From Streptomyces sp. SM11 (lineage in GTDB: Bacteria > Actinomycetota > Actinomycetes > Streptomycetales > Streptomycetaceae), in contig NZ_NEUE01000014.1 in assembly GCF_002910905.1 (NCBI RefSeq), forward strand, positions 1 to 32,448: a stretch of 32,448 nt of DNA. The letters run 5' to 3'. Numbering within the stretch: position 1 is the first letter of the stretch; every line of letters begins with the position of its first letter. Under the pieces are notes generated by a model. The model was not told the origin of the DNA, did no database searches, and worked only from the letters and a program-made list of their open reading frames with translations. The position numbers and the translations under genes were made by a program. Positions 23,801-31,603 of the stretch are shown here, piece after piece.

Positions 23801-26170
23801 TCAGGGCTTGGTCGTTGCCACCGCCGCCTGGGGTCTGATGGGGAGTCGGTTCACCGGGCGGCCCGTCGCCGAACGGACCGCCGAGGCGACCGCCGCGGGG
23901 GCCGTGACGACCGGGACGGCCGAGGCCGGCTTCGCGCCGAAGGGGGCCACCACGTCGCGTTCCTCGACCAGTTTCACGATGCGGATGTCCGGGGCGTCCA
24001 GAGAGGTCGGGAGCGCGTAGCCGGTCAGGTCGGGGTGGCGGATCAGGCCGCGGGCGGTGCGGAGGTTCTCCGTGAGGGCCGCGCCGATGCCCTGGGTGAT
24101 GCCCGCCTCGATGCGGATCGCCAACTGGGCCGGGTTCAGGACGCGGCCGACGTCCTGGGCGACCGCCATCTCGACCACGCGGACGGAGCCGAGCTCGATG
24201 TCGACGTCGACCACCGCCCGTACCGCGCAGAACGCCAGGCCGACGAACGCGTCGCCCTGGCCGGACTCGTCCAGCGGCTCCGTGGGGTGGGGGCGGCACT
24301 GGGCGGTGGCCCAGAGTTCCTTGCCGTCCAGTTCCTCGGTGACCGTCGTGGACAGCACTCCGTCGTACGAGGTGATCTTGCCGTCGGCGATCTGGAGCAA
24401 CTCCGTGGACATGCCGAACTTGTGGGCCAGCGGCTGGAGGAGCTGGGTGCGGACCATCTTCGCCGCGCGCTCCACCGCCCCGCCCGACACCCAGGTGTGG
24501 CGGCCGTGTGTCGCCGGGCCCGCCGGGGGCTGGTCGGTGTCGACGGCGGCCACGTGGACCTCTTCGATGCCCAGGGTCTCCTGGACGACCTGGCGGGCGA
24601 GGGTGGTGAAGCCCTGGCCCGTTTCCACTGCCGCGCAGATCACCGTGGCGACGCCGTCGTGTACGCGGACCGTTGCCGTGGACACCTCGTCCGTGCCTTC
24701 GGCGCCGAGCATGTGCACCATGCCCAGGCCGTAGCCCACGCCCCGGCGCACCGCCCCGGGCTCCCCCGCACCCTCGGGGCCGCCCGGCAGCAGCCAGTCG
24801 TCCTCCGGGGCGTCCTTGGGGAGGGCGGGGAGGGGGTAGTCGCGGACGGCCTGGAGCAGTTCGGCCACGGGGGCCGGGCAGGTCACCGTCTGGCCGGTGG
24901 GGAGGATGTCGCCCGTGGAGAGGGTGTTGCGGAGGCGGAGTTCGGCCGGGTCGATGCCCAGCTTCGCGGCCAGCTTGTCCATCTGGCCCTCGTACGCCGC
25001 GCAGACCTGCATCGCGCCCTCGCCGCGCACATGGCCCGACGGCGGGTTGTTCGTCCGGACCGCCCAGCCCTCGATGAAGGCGTGCGGGACGACGTACGGG
25101 CCGCAGGCGAAGGCCACGGCGGCCGCCAGCGACTCCGAGGAGGCGTCGGCGTACGCGCCCGCGTCCAGCAGGATCTGGGCCTCCACCTTGACCAGCCGGC
25201 CGTCCGCGTCCGCGTGGTGGCGATAGCGCAGGAGTGTGGGGTGGCGGTGGGTGTGGCCGAGGAAGGACTCCTCGCGGCTCGCGGCGAGCTTCACCGGGCA
25301 GCCGGTGCGCAGCGCGAGCAGACCCAGCGGGATCTGGAAGCCCGGGTCCTCGCGGTCGCCGGTCGCGCCGGGCACCCCGGTCACGACGACCTTGACCCGG
25401 TCCGCCTCCAGGCCGAAGCAGGCGGCGATCAGGTCCCGGTCGGTGTGCGGGTCGGTGGAAGCGGTGTAGATCTCCACGCCGCCGTCCGGGCGGGGCACGG
25501 CGAGGCCGGCCTCCGCGCCGATCGGGGCCGGGTCCTGGCGGCCGATGCGGTACAGGCCCTCGACGACGACCTCGCCCGTCGCCTCCGCGTCGCCGTAGCG
25601 CAGCGGGATGTGCCGGATCAGGTTGCCGTCGGGGTGCAGGGGCTCCGCCGCGAACGCCTTCTCCGGGTCCGTGACCGGCTCCAGCACCTCGTACCGTACG
25701 GCGATGGCGGCAGCGGCCAGCCGTGCGGTGTCCGGGTGGTCGGCGGCGACCGCGGCGATCGGCTCGCCGTGGTGGCGGACCAGGTCGGAGGCGAACACCG
25801 GACGGTCCACGACGTGGCGGCCGTAGTTGCTGTCCCCCGGCACGTCCTCGTGCGTGACGACCGCCCGCACCCCGGGCATCTCCTCGGCCCCCGAGGTGTC
25901 GATGGACAGGATCCGCGCGTGCGGGTGCGGTGAGCGCAGCACGGCCGCCCACAGCAGGCCCTCGGCCCAGAGGTCCGCGGCGTACGGGAAGGTGCCCTCG
26001 GTCTTCGCCCGGGCGTCAACGGCCGGCAGCGAGGCGCCGAGGCCCAGCAGGGGCTGCTCCTGGCCCGGGCCGGAACCCGCGCCCGGTCCGCCGCCGATGG
26101 CGTCGATGGCGTCGATCCTGGGCAGGCCGGTGCTGGTCGCGTTGGCCGCGGTGGCTGCGTCGCTGCTCAC
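23801..26170 (-). CDS. Xanthine-dehydrogenase-family molybdopterin-binding subunit with altered active site
   Basis: The protein has 789 residues, the usual length for XdhB/CoxL-type large subunits, with the a/b hammerhead domain (about 50-170) and two molybdopterin-binding domains. ETGQGFTTLA (516-525) matches the family's Gln-Gly cofactor motif, and Arg382 (HVRGEGAM) aligns with the substrate-channel RGFG. The C-terminal motif, normally GAKGVGEPP with the catalytic base Glu, reads GAKPASAVPVV (745-755) and has no Glu. The QHxxME-type Glu is also missing (RQDPAPIGAEA). Chemistry may therefore differ from purine hydroxylation. The GTG has GGAGG four nt upstream. It is the third gene of a minus-strand operon. 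Confidence 0.9.
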   Translation of the reverse strand: MSSDAATAANATSTGLPRIDAIDAIGGGPGAGSGPGQEQPLLGLGASLPAVDARAKTEGTFPYAADLWAEGLLWAAVLRSPHPHARILSIDTSGAEEMPGVRAVVTHEDVPGDSNYGRHVVDRPVFASDLVRHHGEPIAAVAADHPDTARLAAAAIAVRYEVLEPVTDPEKAFAAEPLHPDGNLIRHIPLRYGDAEATGEVVVEGLYRIGRQDPAPIGAEAGLAVPRPDGGVEIYTASTDPHTDRDLIAACFGLEADRVKVVVTGVPGATGDREDPGFQIPLGLLALRTGCPVKLAASREESFLGHTHRHPTLLRYRHHADADGRLVKVEAQILLDAGAYADASSESLAAAVAFACGPYVVPHAFIEGWAVRTNNPPSGHVRGEGAMQVCAAYEGQMDKLAAKLGIDPAELRLRNTLSTGDILPTGQTVTCPAPVAELLQAVRDYPLPALPKDAPEDDWLLPGGPEGAGEPGAVRRGVGYGLGMVHMLGAEGTDEVSTATVRVHDGVATVICAAVETGQGFTTLARQVVQETLGIEEVHVAAVDTDQPPAGPATHGRHTWVSGGAVERAAKMVRTQLLQPLAHKFGMSTELLQIADGKITSYDGVLSTTVTEELDGKELWATAQCRPHPTEPLDESGQGDAFVGLAFCAVRAVVDVDIELGSVRVVEMAVAQDVGRVLNPAQLAIRIEAGITQGIGAALTENLRTARGLIRHPDLTGYALPTSLDAPDIRIVKLVEERDVVAPFGAKPASAVPVVTAPAAVASAVRSATGRPVNRLPIRPQAAVATTKP

Positions 26171-26228
26171 GCCGCCTCCTTGTCGTTCGCGTGGTGCTGC
26201 TGGTGTACGGCGGGGCCGCGGGCGTGCC

Positions 26229-27857
26229 TCACAGCGCCTCTCCCTCGTGCGGGTGGGGCCCCTGCTGCACGCCGCCGGCGCCCGGCTCGGCCTGCTGCGG
26301 GATGCGCGCCTCGTCCTGGATCGCCGTGGCCGCCTCGGCGCTCGCCTCGCGGGCCGCGACGACGTCCGCGACCGCGTCGAGCACGCCCCGGTAGCCGGTA
26401 CAGCGGCAGAGGTTGCCGCAGAGAGCCTGGCGGGTCTCCAGCTCGCTGGGGGCGTGGTTGCCCTCCAGCAGGTCATGGACGGTCATCGCCATGCCGGGGA
26501 TGCAGAAGCCGCACTGGACGGCTCCGCAGGCGGACAGGGCGCGCTGGACGTCGGACGGTTCGCCGTCGACGGCCAGGCCCTCGACCGTACGCACCTCGCT
26601 GCCCGCCGCCGTGGCCGCGGGGACCAGGCAGGAGGCGACCAGCCGGCCGTCGACCTGGACGTTGCAGGCTCCGCACTCGCCCTGTGAGCAGCCGTCCTTG
26701 GCTCCGGCCAGGCCGAGGCGTTCGCGGAGCACGTAGAGCAGGGACTCGCCGATCCAGGCGTCGCTGACCGGGCGGTCCACGCCGTTCACATGGAGCAGGT
26801 AGGACGTGGAGGGGTGCTCGCTCGGTGCGTCGAGGAGGACGGGGGCGGAACCGGGGGCGGAGTCGGTGTCGGTGTCGGTGTCGGGGGTGAGGTCGGCGTC
26901 CGGGGCTGCGTCCGGGGCTGCTTCCGGAGTTACGTCCGCGTCGGACCCGGGTGCGTGCTCGTGTGCCGCGTCAGGTGCCGTGTCGGTTTCCTGGGCGGGC
27001 GAGCCCTCTGTGTCGGTGTCGGCCGCGGTGTCGGTCTGTGTGTCCGCTGCCGCCCGAGCCGCCTCCGCTGCCGGTTCCGCCGTCGCCGGTTCCGGGTCCG
27101 GGGCCGGGTCCGGGGCCTCCTCCGTCACGGGTACGGGGGCGGCCTCCGGTTCCGGTGTGGCCCAGGGGGCGGGGGCGCCGCCGGGCAGCGTTGCCGGGCG
27201 GGCGTTGTCCGCGTACCACTGCGGGGTGTGCGCCGAGGCCAGGAACTCGCCCGATTCGTCCGGGAGGTCCCCGTCCGCCACCGGGATCGTCCACTGGCCT
27301 GTGTGGCCGGCCTGACCGGTGTGGCTCGCCTGGTCGGGGTGGCCGAGGTGCCCGGCCTCCGGGGCCTGCTCCTCCGGAAGCGCCGTTGCCTCCGGAGCCG
27401 CCGCCGTCTCGCCGAAGGCCTCGGTGAAGTTCCACTGGGCCGTGGCGTGCGACGTGTCCTGGTAGGGGCCCTGGTATCCGCCCTGCCCGCCCTGCTGGTT
27501 CGGGTCCGGCCAGTGGACCGCCCCGGGCTCCTGGGCGGCGGCGGCCTCCTGGGCGCGCTGCTCGGCCTGTGCCTGCTGGGTCTGCGTCTGGAGCACCCAG
27601 CTGCCCGTCGCCGCCGGGTCCAGGCCGGCGGCCGGGGTCAGCGGCAGGATCATCGGGGGGACGTACCCCTGGCCGGGCGCGGCCAGGGGGATGTTCGCCA
27701 GGTCCTCCGGCGGGAGTTGGACGAACGCGGTGGCGTCGGCGTCGAACCCGTCGCCCTGCGGCGTCGGTTCCCAGCCTCCGTAACGGGGGTCCGGGCCCTC
27801 GGAGTGGCCCTCCTGTCCCTGCCGCCCCTGCTGGTCGGGGAATTCCTCATTGCTCAC
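26229..27857 (-). CDS. 2Fe-2S subunit of a molybdenum hydroxylase with a ~350-residue low-complexity N-terminus
   Basis: The protein has 542 residues. Residues 350-510 form a standard XdhA/CoxS-type iron-sulfur subunit: plant-ferredoxin cluster Cys390, 395, 398 and 410, then the all-helical domain with Cys449, 452, 484 and 486 (QCGFC, LCRCTGYRG). It passes electrons between the molybdenum and FAD subunits. Family members are normally ~160-200 residues. The extra N-terminus is rich in Ala, Pro, Gln, Asp, Thr and Glu, with a Thr-Asp repeat and no hydrophobic segment, so it is probably disordered. The GTG overlaps the FAD gene stop by GTGA, and 58 nt separate it from the large subunit gene. Codon composition of the extension matches the core. 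Confidence 0.92.
   Translation of the reverse strand: MSNEEFPDQQGRQGQEGHSEGPDPRYGGWEPTPQGDGFDADATAFVQLPPEDLANIPLAAPGQGYVPPMILPLTPAAGLDPAATGSWVLQTQTQQAQAEQRAQEAAAAQEPGAVHWPDPNQQGGQGGYQGPYQDTSHATAQWNFTEAFGETAAAPEATALPEEQAPEAGHLGHPDQASHTGQAGHTGQWTIPVADGDLPDESGEFLASAHTPQWYADNARPATLPGGAPAPWATPEPEAAPVPVTEEAPDPAPDPEPATAEPAAEAARAAADTQTDTAADTDTEGSPAQETDTAPDAAHEHAPGSDADVTPEAAPDAAPDADLTPDTDTDTDSAPGSAPVLLDAPSEHPSTSYLLHVNGVDRPVSDAWIGESLLYVLRERLGLAGAKDGCSQGECGACNVQVDGRLVASCLVPAATAAGSEVRTVEGLAVDGEPSDVQRALSACGAVQCGFCIPGMAMTVHDLLEGNHAPSELETRQALCGNLCRCTGYRGVLDAVADVVAAREASAEAATAIQDEARIPQQAEPGAGGVQQGPHPHEGEAL
26862..26921. repeat. Short tandem repeats inside the Fe-S subunit extension
   Basis: GTCGGT is repeated three and a half times (26862-26884), encoding alternating Thr and Asp on the minus strand. 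GTCCGGGGCTGC follows twice in tandem (26898-26921). Such in-frame repeats point to growth or length variation of the extension by slippage. Confidence 0.75.
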
Positions 27858-28750
27858 GACAGTGCCCTCCCCAGCGCGCGTCGGGCGAGCGCGGCGACGG
27901 TGCGCCGCAGGTGCAGTACGGCCGGGGACAGCGGCGGGGCCTCTGAACCGTCGGCCGGTGGTGCGTGGTCCGGGATGCAGGCCGCGGCGACGTACTCGCC
28001 GAAGGCGGCCAGTGCGTCGGGGGCCAGGCCCCGCTCGCCGTCCCAGTCGATCAGCGAGGCGATCCAGCGCTCCGCCTCCAGCGGGCGCAGCGGCATCGGG
28101 GCGATCGCGCCGACCGCGCAGCGCACGCCGCGCCGGGCCGGGTCCAGGACGATGGCGACCGAGGCGGTGGCGCGGCCCGGTCCGGTGCGGCCGGTGGCCT
28201 TCAGGAACACCTGCGGGGCGTGCAGCAGCGGTACGCGGACGAAGCCGATCAGCTCCGCGGGCTCCAGCAGTTCGCGGCCGGCCAGCAGGTGGGAGACGGG
28301 GATCTCGCGGCGGGCGCCGCCGGGGCCCGCGATGACGAGCTCGGCCTCAAGCGCGGCCAGGACCGGCAGGGCGTCGCCGGTGGGCGCCGAGGTGACGATG
28401 TTGCCGCCGAGGGTGCCGGCGTTGCGGATCTGGGGCGGTCCCGCGGCGCGGGCGGAGGCGGCGAGGGCGGGGATGAGGGCGGCGAAGTCGGGGCGGCCCA
28501 TGCGGGCGTGGGTGAGTCCGGCGCCCAGCAGCGCGTGACCGTCCTGGTAGTGCCAGCCGCGCAGCTCGCTGATCCGCCCGAGGCCGACCAGCCCCGAGGG
28601 GCGCAGCAGTCCCTTGTTGACGGCTGCCATGAGGTCCGTGCCCCCGGCAACCGGAACGGCTGCGGGCATGGCGCCGAGTGCCGCCACGGCCTCGTCCAAC
28701 GAGGCCGGCAGCGTCACCGACTGCATCGTCTGCGGTGCGTGCGTGGTCAA
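27854..28750 (-). CDS. FAD-binding subunit of the molybdenum hydroxylase (CoxM/XdhC-type medium subunit)
   Basis: The 298-residue protein has the FAD-binding PCMH-type fold. PVAGGTDLMAAVN (about residues 32-44) and the second flavin loop NAGTLGGNIVTSAPTGD are both present, followed by a CO-dehydrogenase flavoprotein C-terminal domain (RATASVAIVLD). It would reoxidise the complex and pass electrons to an acceptor. The TTG at 28750 gives the start MTTHAPQTMQSV that I remember from Streptomyces homologues and has GAAGGGG eight nt upstream. An upstream in-frame ATG (28840) adds 30 residues without family support. It is the first gene of the three-gene operon. Confidence 0.9.
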   Translation of the reverse strand: MTTHAPQTMQSVTLPASLDEAVAALGAMPAAVPVAGGTDLMAAVNKGLLRPSGLVGLGRISELRGWHYQDGHALLGAGLTHARMGRPDFAALIPALAASARAAGPPQIRNAGTLGGNIVTSAPTGDALPVLAALEAELVIAGPGGARREIPVSHLLAGRELLEPAELIGFVRVPLLHAPQVFLKATGRTGPGRATASVAIVLDPARRGVRCAVGAIAPMPLRPLEAERWIASLIDWDGERGLAPDALAAFGEYVAAACIPDHAPPADGSEAPPLSPAVLHLRRTVAALARRALGRALS

Positions 28751-29035
28751 CCCAGCTGCCCCTTCCCGGTCTCCCGGCTGTCCCGCCTGTTCCGCCGTAC
28801 GGTACGTGTTCACAGCCCGGACGTGGCAACTCTGGCACATCTTCCGATCGGTCCGGCGCGAGGGTCCGCGAAGGGTGGATCCGTCCCTGATCTGCGGGAT
28901 AATCCGTATTCGTACTTCTTCGGCGGGGAGGGTGAATTACCACTCTTCAGCGAGGCTTGTACGACTTACGCGGTTCGCCCCCTCGCCTCCTCGCTCCGGC
29001 GCACGTCGGCAGGGCCGTTGGCCCCGGACGCGCGT
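28751..29035. other. Intergenic region upstream of the molybdenum hydroxylase operon
   Basis: Together with the adjacent hairpin this fills the gap between the hexosaminidase stop and the FAD-subunit start. The A/T-richer part at about 28890-28970 is the likely promoter zone for the hydroxylase operon (TACGAATACGGATTATCC on the minus strand). I cannot assign a clear -35/-10 pair, and I see no gene. Confidence 0.45.
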
Positions 29036-29069
29036 CGGCCGCGGCGGTCCCGGAGGACGGCCGCGGCCG
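29036..29069 (-). terminator. Hairpin terminator of the hexosaminidase operon
   Basis: A 10-bp stem (29036-29045 with 29060-29069), one mismatch and four further pairs close a CGGA tetraloop. It begins 14 nt after the hexosaminidase stop codon. Confidence 0.75.
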
Positions 29070-29082
29070 GGCGGAGCGGGGG

Positions 29083-30750
29083 TCACACCACCGGCGGCAC
29101 CCCGTCGATCGGGCGGCCGAGGATGCCGGGGCGCTGCTGCCGGGGGTACGGGCCGGCCGGCGGGCGGTAGTCGACGCCGAGGGCGTCGAGCCGGGCGTAG
29201 TGGGCGGTCATCCGGGCGTCGAAGGCGGCGAAGTCCCGGTCGGCCGGGGCGGGCAGGGCGGACCAGGCGACCTCGGCGAAGGCCGCGAGGCGGGGGAAGA
29301 CCTGGTAGTCGACGCGGGCCCGGTTCTGCATGACCTCGGTCCAGACGTTGGCCTGGGTGCCCAGGATGTGACGGGCCGCCTCCTCGCTCAGGCCCGGCGG
29401 GACGGGCTCGAAGCGGTAGACGTCCTCCAGGGTCCTGACGTACCCGATGGGAATCGGCTCGTCGGGGCCGCCGTCCTGACGGTGGTCCAGATACACCTGC
29501 TGCTCGGGGCACATGACCACGTCGTGCCCGGCCTCGGCGGCCGCGATGCCTCCGGCGTAGCCGCGCCAGGAGGAGACGGCCGCCCCCGCGGCGAGGCCGC
29601 CTTCGAGGATCTCGTCCCAGCCGATGAGGCGGCGGCCCCGCGCGGTGAGCCACGCGTCGAAGTGCCGGATGAACCAGGACTGGAGCCCGTCCTCGTCCTT
29701 CACGCCGAGTTCGGTGATCCGGGCCTGGGCGAGCGGGGACTCCTTCCACTGGTCCTTGGGGCACTCGTCGCCGCCCATGTGGACGAAGGGCGAGGTCGCG
29801 GCGGGGAAGAGTTCCAGCACCTCCTCCAGGACGCCCTCGAAGAAGCGCAGGGTGTTGTCAGTGGGGGCGAGTACGTTCGGATTGACGCCCCAGGTGTCCC
29901 AGACGGAGAGGGTGGTGGTGTCGATGACGTCGGTGTTGCCCAGCTCGGGGTAGGCGCTGATGGCGGCCTGCGAGTGGCCCGGGATGTCGATCTCGGGGAC
30001 GACCCGGATATGCCGCTCGGCGGCGTAGGCGACGATCTCGCGGATGTCGTCCTGCGTGTAGAAGCCGCCGTAGGGGGTCTCGTCCCACAGCTCGGAGGCC
30101 CGGTGGCCGTATTTGGTGCGCGAGCGCCAGGAGCCGACCTCGGTCAGGCGCGGGTAGCGCTTGATCTCGATGCGCCAGCCCTGGTCGTCGGTGAGGTGGA
30201 AGTGGAAGACGTTCAGCTTGTGGGCGGCGAGCAGGTCCAGGTAGCGCAGGACGTCGTCCTTGGACAGGAAGTGCCGCGAGACGTCGAGCAGCAGACCGCG
30301 CCAGCCGAAGCGGGGTTCGTCCTCGACGACGACCGCCGGGACCTCCCGGGCACCTCCCGGGACGAGGGGTGCGCTCCGGAAGGCGTCCGGGCCGAGGAGC
30401 TGTCGGAGGGTCTGCGCGCCCCGGAAGACGCCCGCCGCGCTGCCGCCGGTGATACGTACGGCATCGGCTTCGACGGCGAGGCGGTACGCCTCGGGGGCAA
30501 GCTCCTCGTCGAGCGCGAGCACGATGCCCTGGTCGCCCGTGCCCTCGGCCAGGGGCAGTCCGGTGGCCGCGCCGAGCGTGGTGCGCAGCCAGTGGGCGAC
30601 GCCTTCCGTGCCCGGTGCGGCGCTCAGCGGGGTCTCGCGGTCCAGCGCGTACGGCCCGGAGGGGGCGGGGGCCAGGGTGCGGGGGGCGGGGATCAGACCG
30701 AGAGCCGCGGTGTCCACGGAGTCCGTCGCCGTCGTGTCCTCGGGTGTCAT
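29083..30750 (-). CDS. Cytoplasmic beta-N-acetylhexosaminidase (GH20)
   Basis: This 555-residue glycoside hydrolase family 20 enzyme has an N-terminal GH20b domain (about 18-140) followed by the catalytic barrel. The catalytic Asp328-Glu329 pair lies in HMGGDECPK, and substrate-site motifs HFHLTDDQGWR, EIDIPGHSQAA and IGWDEILEGG are present. It releases N-acetylglucosamine from the non-reducing ends of chitobiose-like oligosaccharides by substrate-assisted catalysis. There is no signal peptide, so it should act on imported sugars. It starts four nt after the permease stop, using AAGGAC within the permease 3' end as ribosome site. Its pairing with ABC permeases resembles the dasD and SCO2943 contexts that I recall. 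Confidence 0.95.
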   Translation of the reverse strand: MTPEDTTATDSVDTAALGLIPAPRTLAPAPSGPYALDRETPLSAAPGTEGVAHWLRTTLGAATGLPLAEGTGDQGIVLALDEELAPEAYRLAVEADAVRITGGSAAGVFRGAQTLRQLLGPDAFRSAPLVPGGAREVPAVVVEDEPRFGWRGLLLDVSRHFLSKDDVLRYLDLLAAHKLNVFHFHLTDDQGWRIEIKRYPRLTEVGSWRSRTKYGHRASELWDETPYGGFYTQDDIREIVAYAAERHIRVVPEIDIPGHSQAAISAYPELGNTDVIDTTTLSVWDTWGVNPNVLAPTDNTLRFFEGVLEEVLELFPAATSPFVHMGGDECPKDQWKESPLAQARITELGVKDEDGLQSWFIRHFDAWLTARGRRLIGWDEILEGGLAAGAAVSSWRGYAGGIAAAEAGHDVVMCPEQQVYLDHRQDGGPDEPIPIGYVRTLEDVYRFEPVPPGLSEEAARHILGTQANVWTEVMQNRARVDYQVFPRLAAFAEVAWSALPAPADRDFAAFDARMTAHYARLDALGVDYRPPAGPYPRQQRPGILGRPIDGVPPVV

Positions 30751-30754
30751 GACA

Positions 30755-31603
30755 TCAGTCCTTAACCGCTCCGCCCAGTCCGGAGACGAGGCGTCGCTGT
30801 ACGAGTACGAAGAAGACCAGTACGGGGATGGTCATCACCGTCGAGGCTGCCATGATCCCTCCCCAGTCGTTCTCGTCCGGTTTGAAGAAGACCAGCAGCG
30901 CCATCGGCAGCGTCGACTGGGAGGTGTCGCTGATGATGAACGACTTCGCGAACAGGAAGTCGTTCCAGGTGGTGATGAAGGAGAAGACGCTGGTCGCCAC
31001 GAGGCCCGGGAAGACCAGCGGGAAGAGGATCTGCCACAGGAAGCGGGTGCGGCTCGCCCCGTCGATGTAGGCGGCCTCCTCCAGGGCTTCGGGAACGGCC
31101 TTGACGAAGCCGCGCAGCATCCAGATGGCGAACGGCAGTGAGAAGGCGAGGTGCGGCAGGATCAGCGAGCCGAGCGTGTTCAGCTGGCCGAAGTCCCGCA
31201 TCAGGAAGAACAGCGGGATGGTCAGCGCCTCCACCGGCACCATCTGCGCGACCAGGAACATGATCAGCAGCGTGGTGCGGAACTTGAAGCGGAAGCGGGT
31301 CACGGCGGTGGCGGCCAGGAAGGCGATCAGCGCGGAGAGGATGACGACCGTGCCCGCCACCAGCAGGCTGTTGAGGAAGTAGCGGCCGAAGTCCTGCTGT
31401 TCGAAGACCCGGCGGAACGAGTCGAGCGAGGGGGCGAGCGTCCAGGGGCGGGCGTCGGTGGACTGGACCTCCCCGGCCGGTTTGAACGCGGAGAGCACCA
31501 TCCAGTAGAGCGGGAAGGCGACCGCGACGGCGATCAGCAGGGCGGCGGCCTCGGCGGCCAGCCTGCCGGGGCGCTTGACGCGCAGGAGCGTGCGTGCGCT
31601 CAC
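30755..31603 (-). CDS. Sugar ABC transporter permease (MalG/DasC/NgcG-like)
   Basis: This 282-residue membrane protein has six hydrophobic segments. The EAA loop reads EALEEAAYIDGASRTRFLWQ followed by ILFPLVFPG, the carbohydrate-uptake (CUT1) pattern of MalG-type permeases. It forms a channel with the permease encoded just upstream. The GTG has GGAGG four nt upstream and overlaps the previous stop as GTGA. The linked GH20 gene suggests N,N'-diacetylchitobiose or N-acetylglucosamine oligomers as cargo. No ATPase is in the window. In streptomycetes such transporters often share the MsiK ATPase encoded elsewhere. Confidence 0.94.
   Translation of the reverse strand: MSARTLLRVKRPGRLAAEAAALLIAVAVAFPLYWMVLSAFKPAGEVQSTDARPWTLAPSLDSFRRVFEQQDFGRYFLNSLLVAGTVVILSALIAFLAATAVTRFRFKFRTTLLIMFLVAQMVPVEALTIPLFFLMRDFGQLNTLGSLILPHLAFSLPFAIWMLRGFVKAVPEALEEAAYIDGASRTRFLWQILFPLVFPGLVATSVFSFITTWNDFLFAKSFIISDTSQSTLPMALLVFFKPDENDWGGIMAASTVMTIPVLVFFVLVQRRLVSGLGGAVKD

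Noticed and set aside
24035..25933. 632-codon + strand frame opposite the molybdopterin subunit
   Set aside because: It is an antisense shadow of a conserved enzyme gene.
26790..28538. 582-codon + strand frame opposite the Fe-S and FAD subunits
   Set aside because: It is an antisense shadow made of Gly/Val/Arg-rich repeats, with no domain or ribosome site.
28751..28840. N-terminal extension of the FAD subunit starting MCQSCHV, which contains a CxxCH haem-type motif
   Set aside because: Homologues as I remember them start at MTTHAPQ, which has its own ribosome site. CxxCH in an untranslocated leader is most likely chance.
28957..30765. 602-codon + strand frame opposite the GH20 gene
   Set aside because: It is antisense to a gene with complete catalytic motifs.
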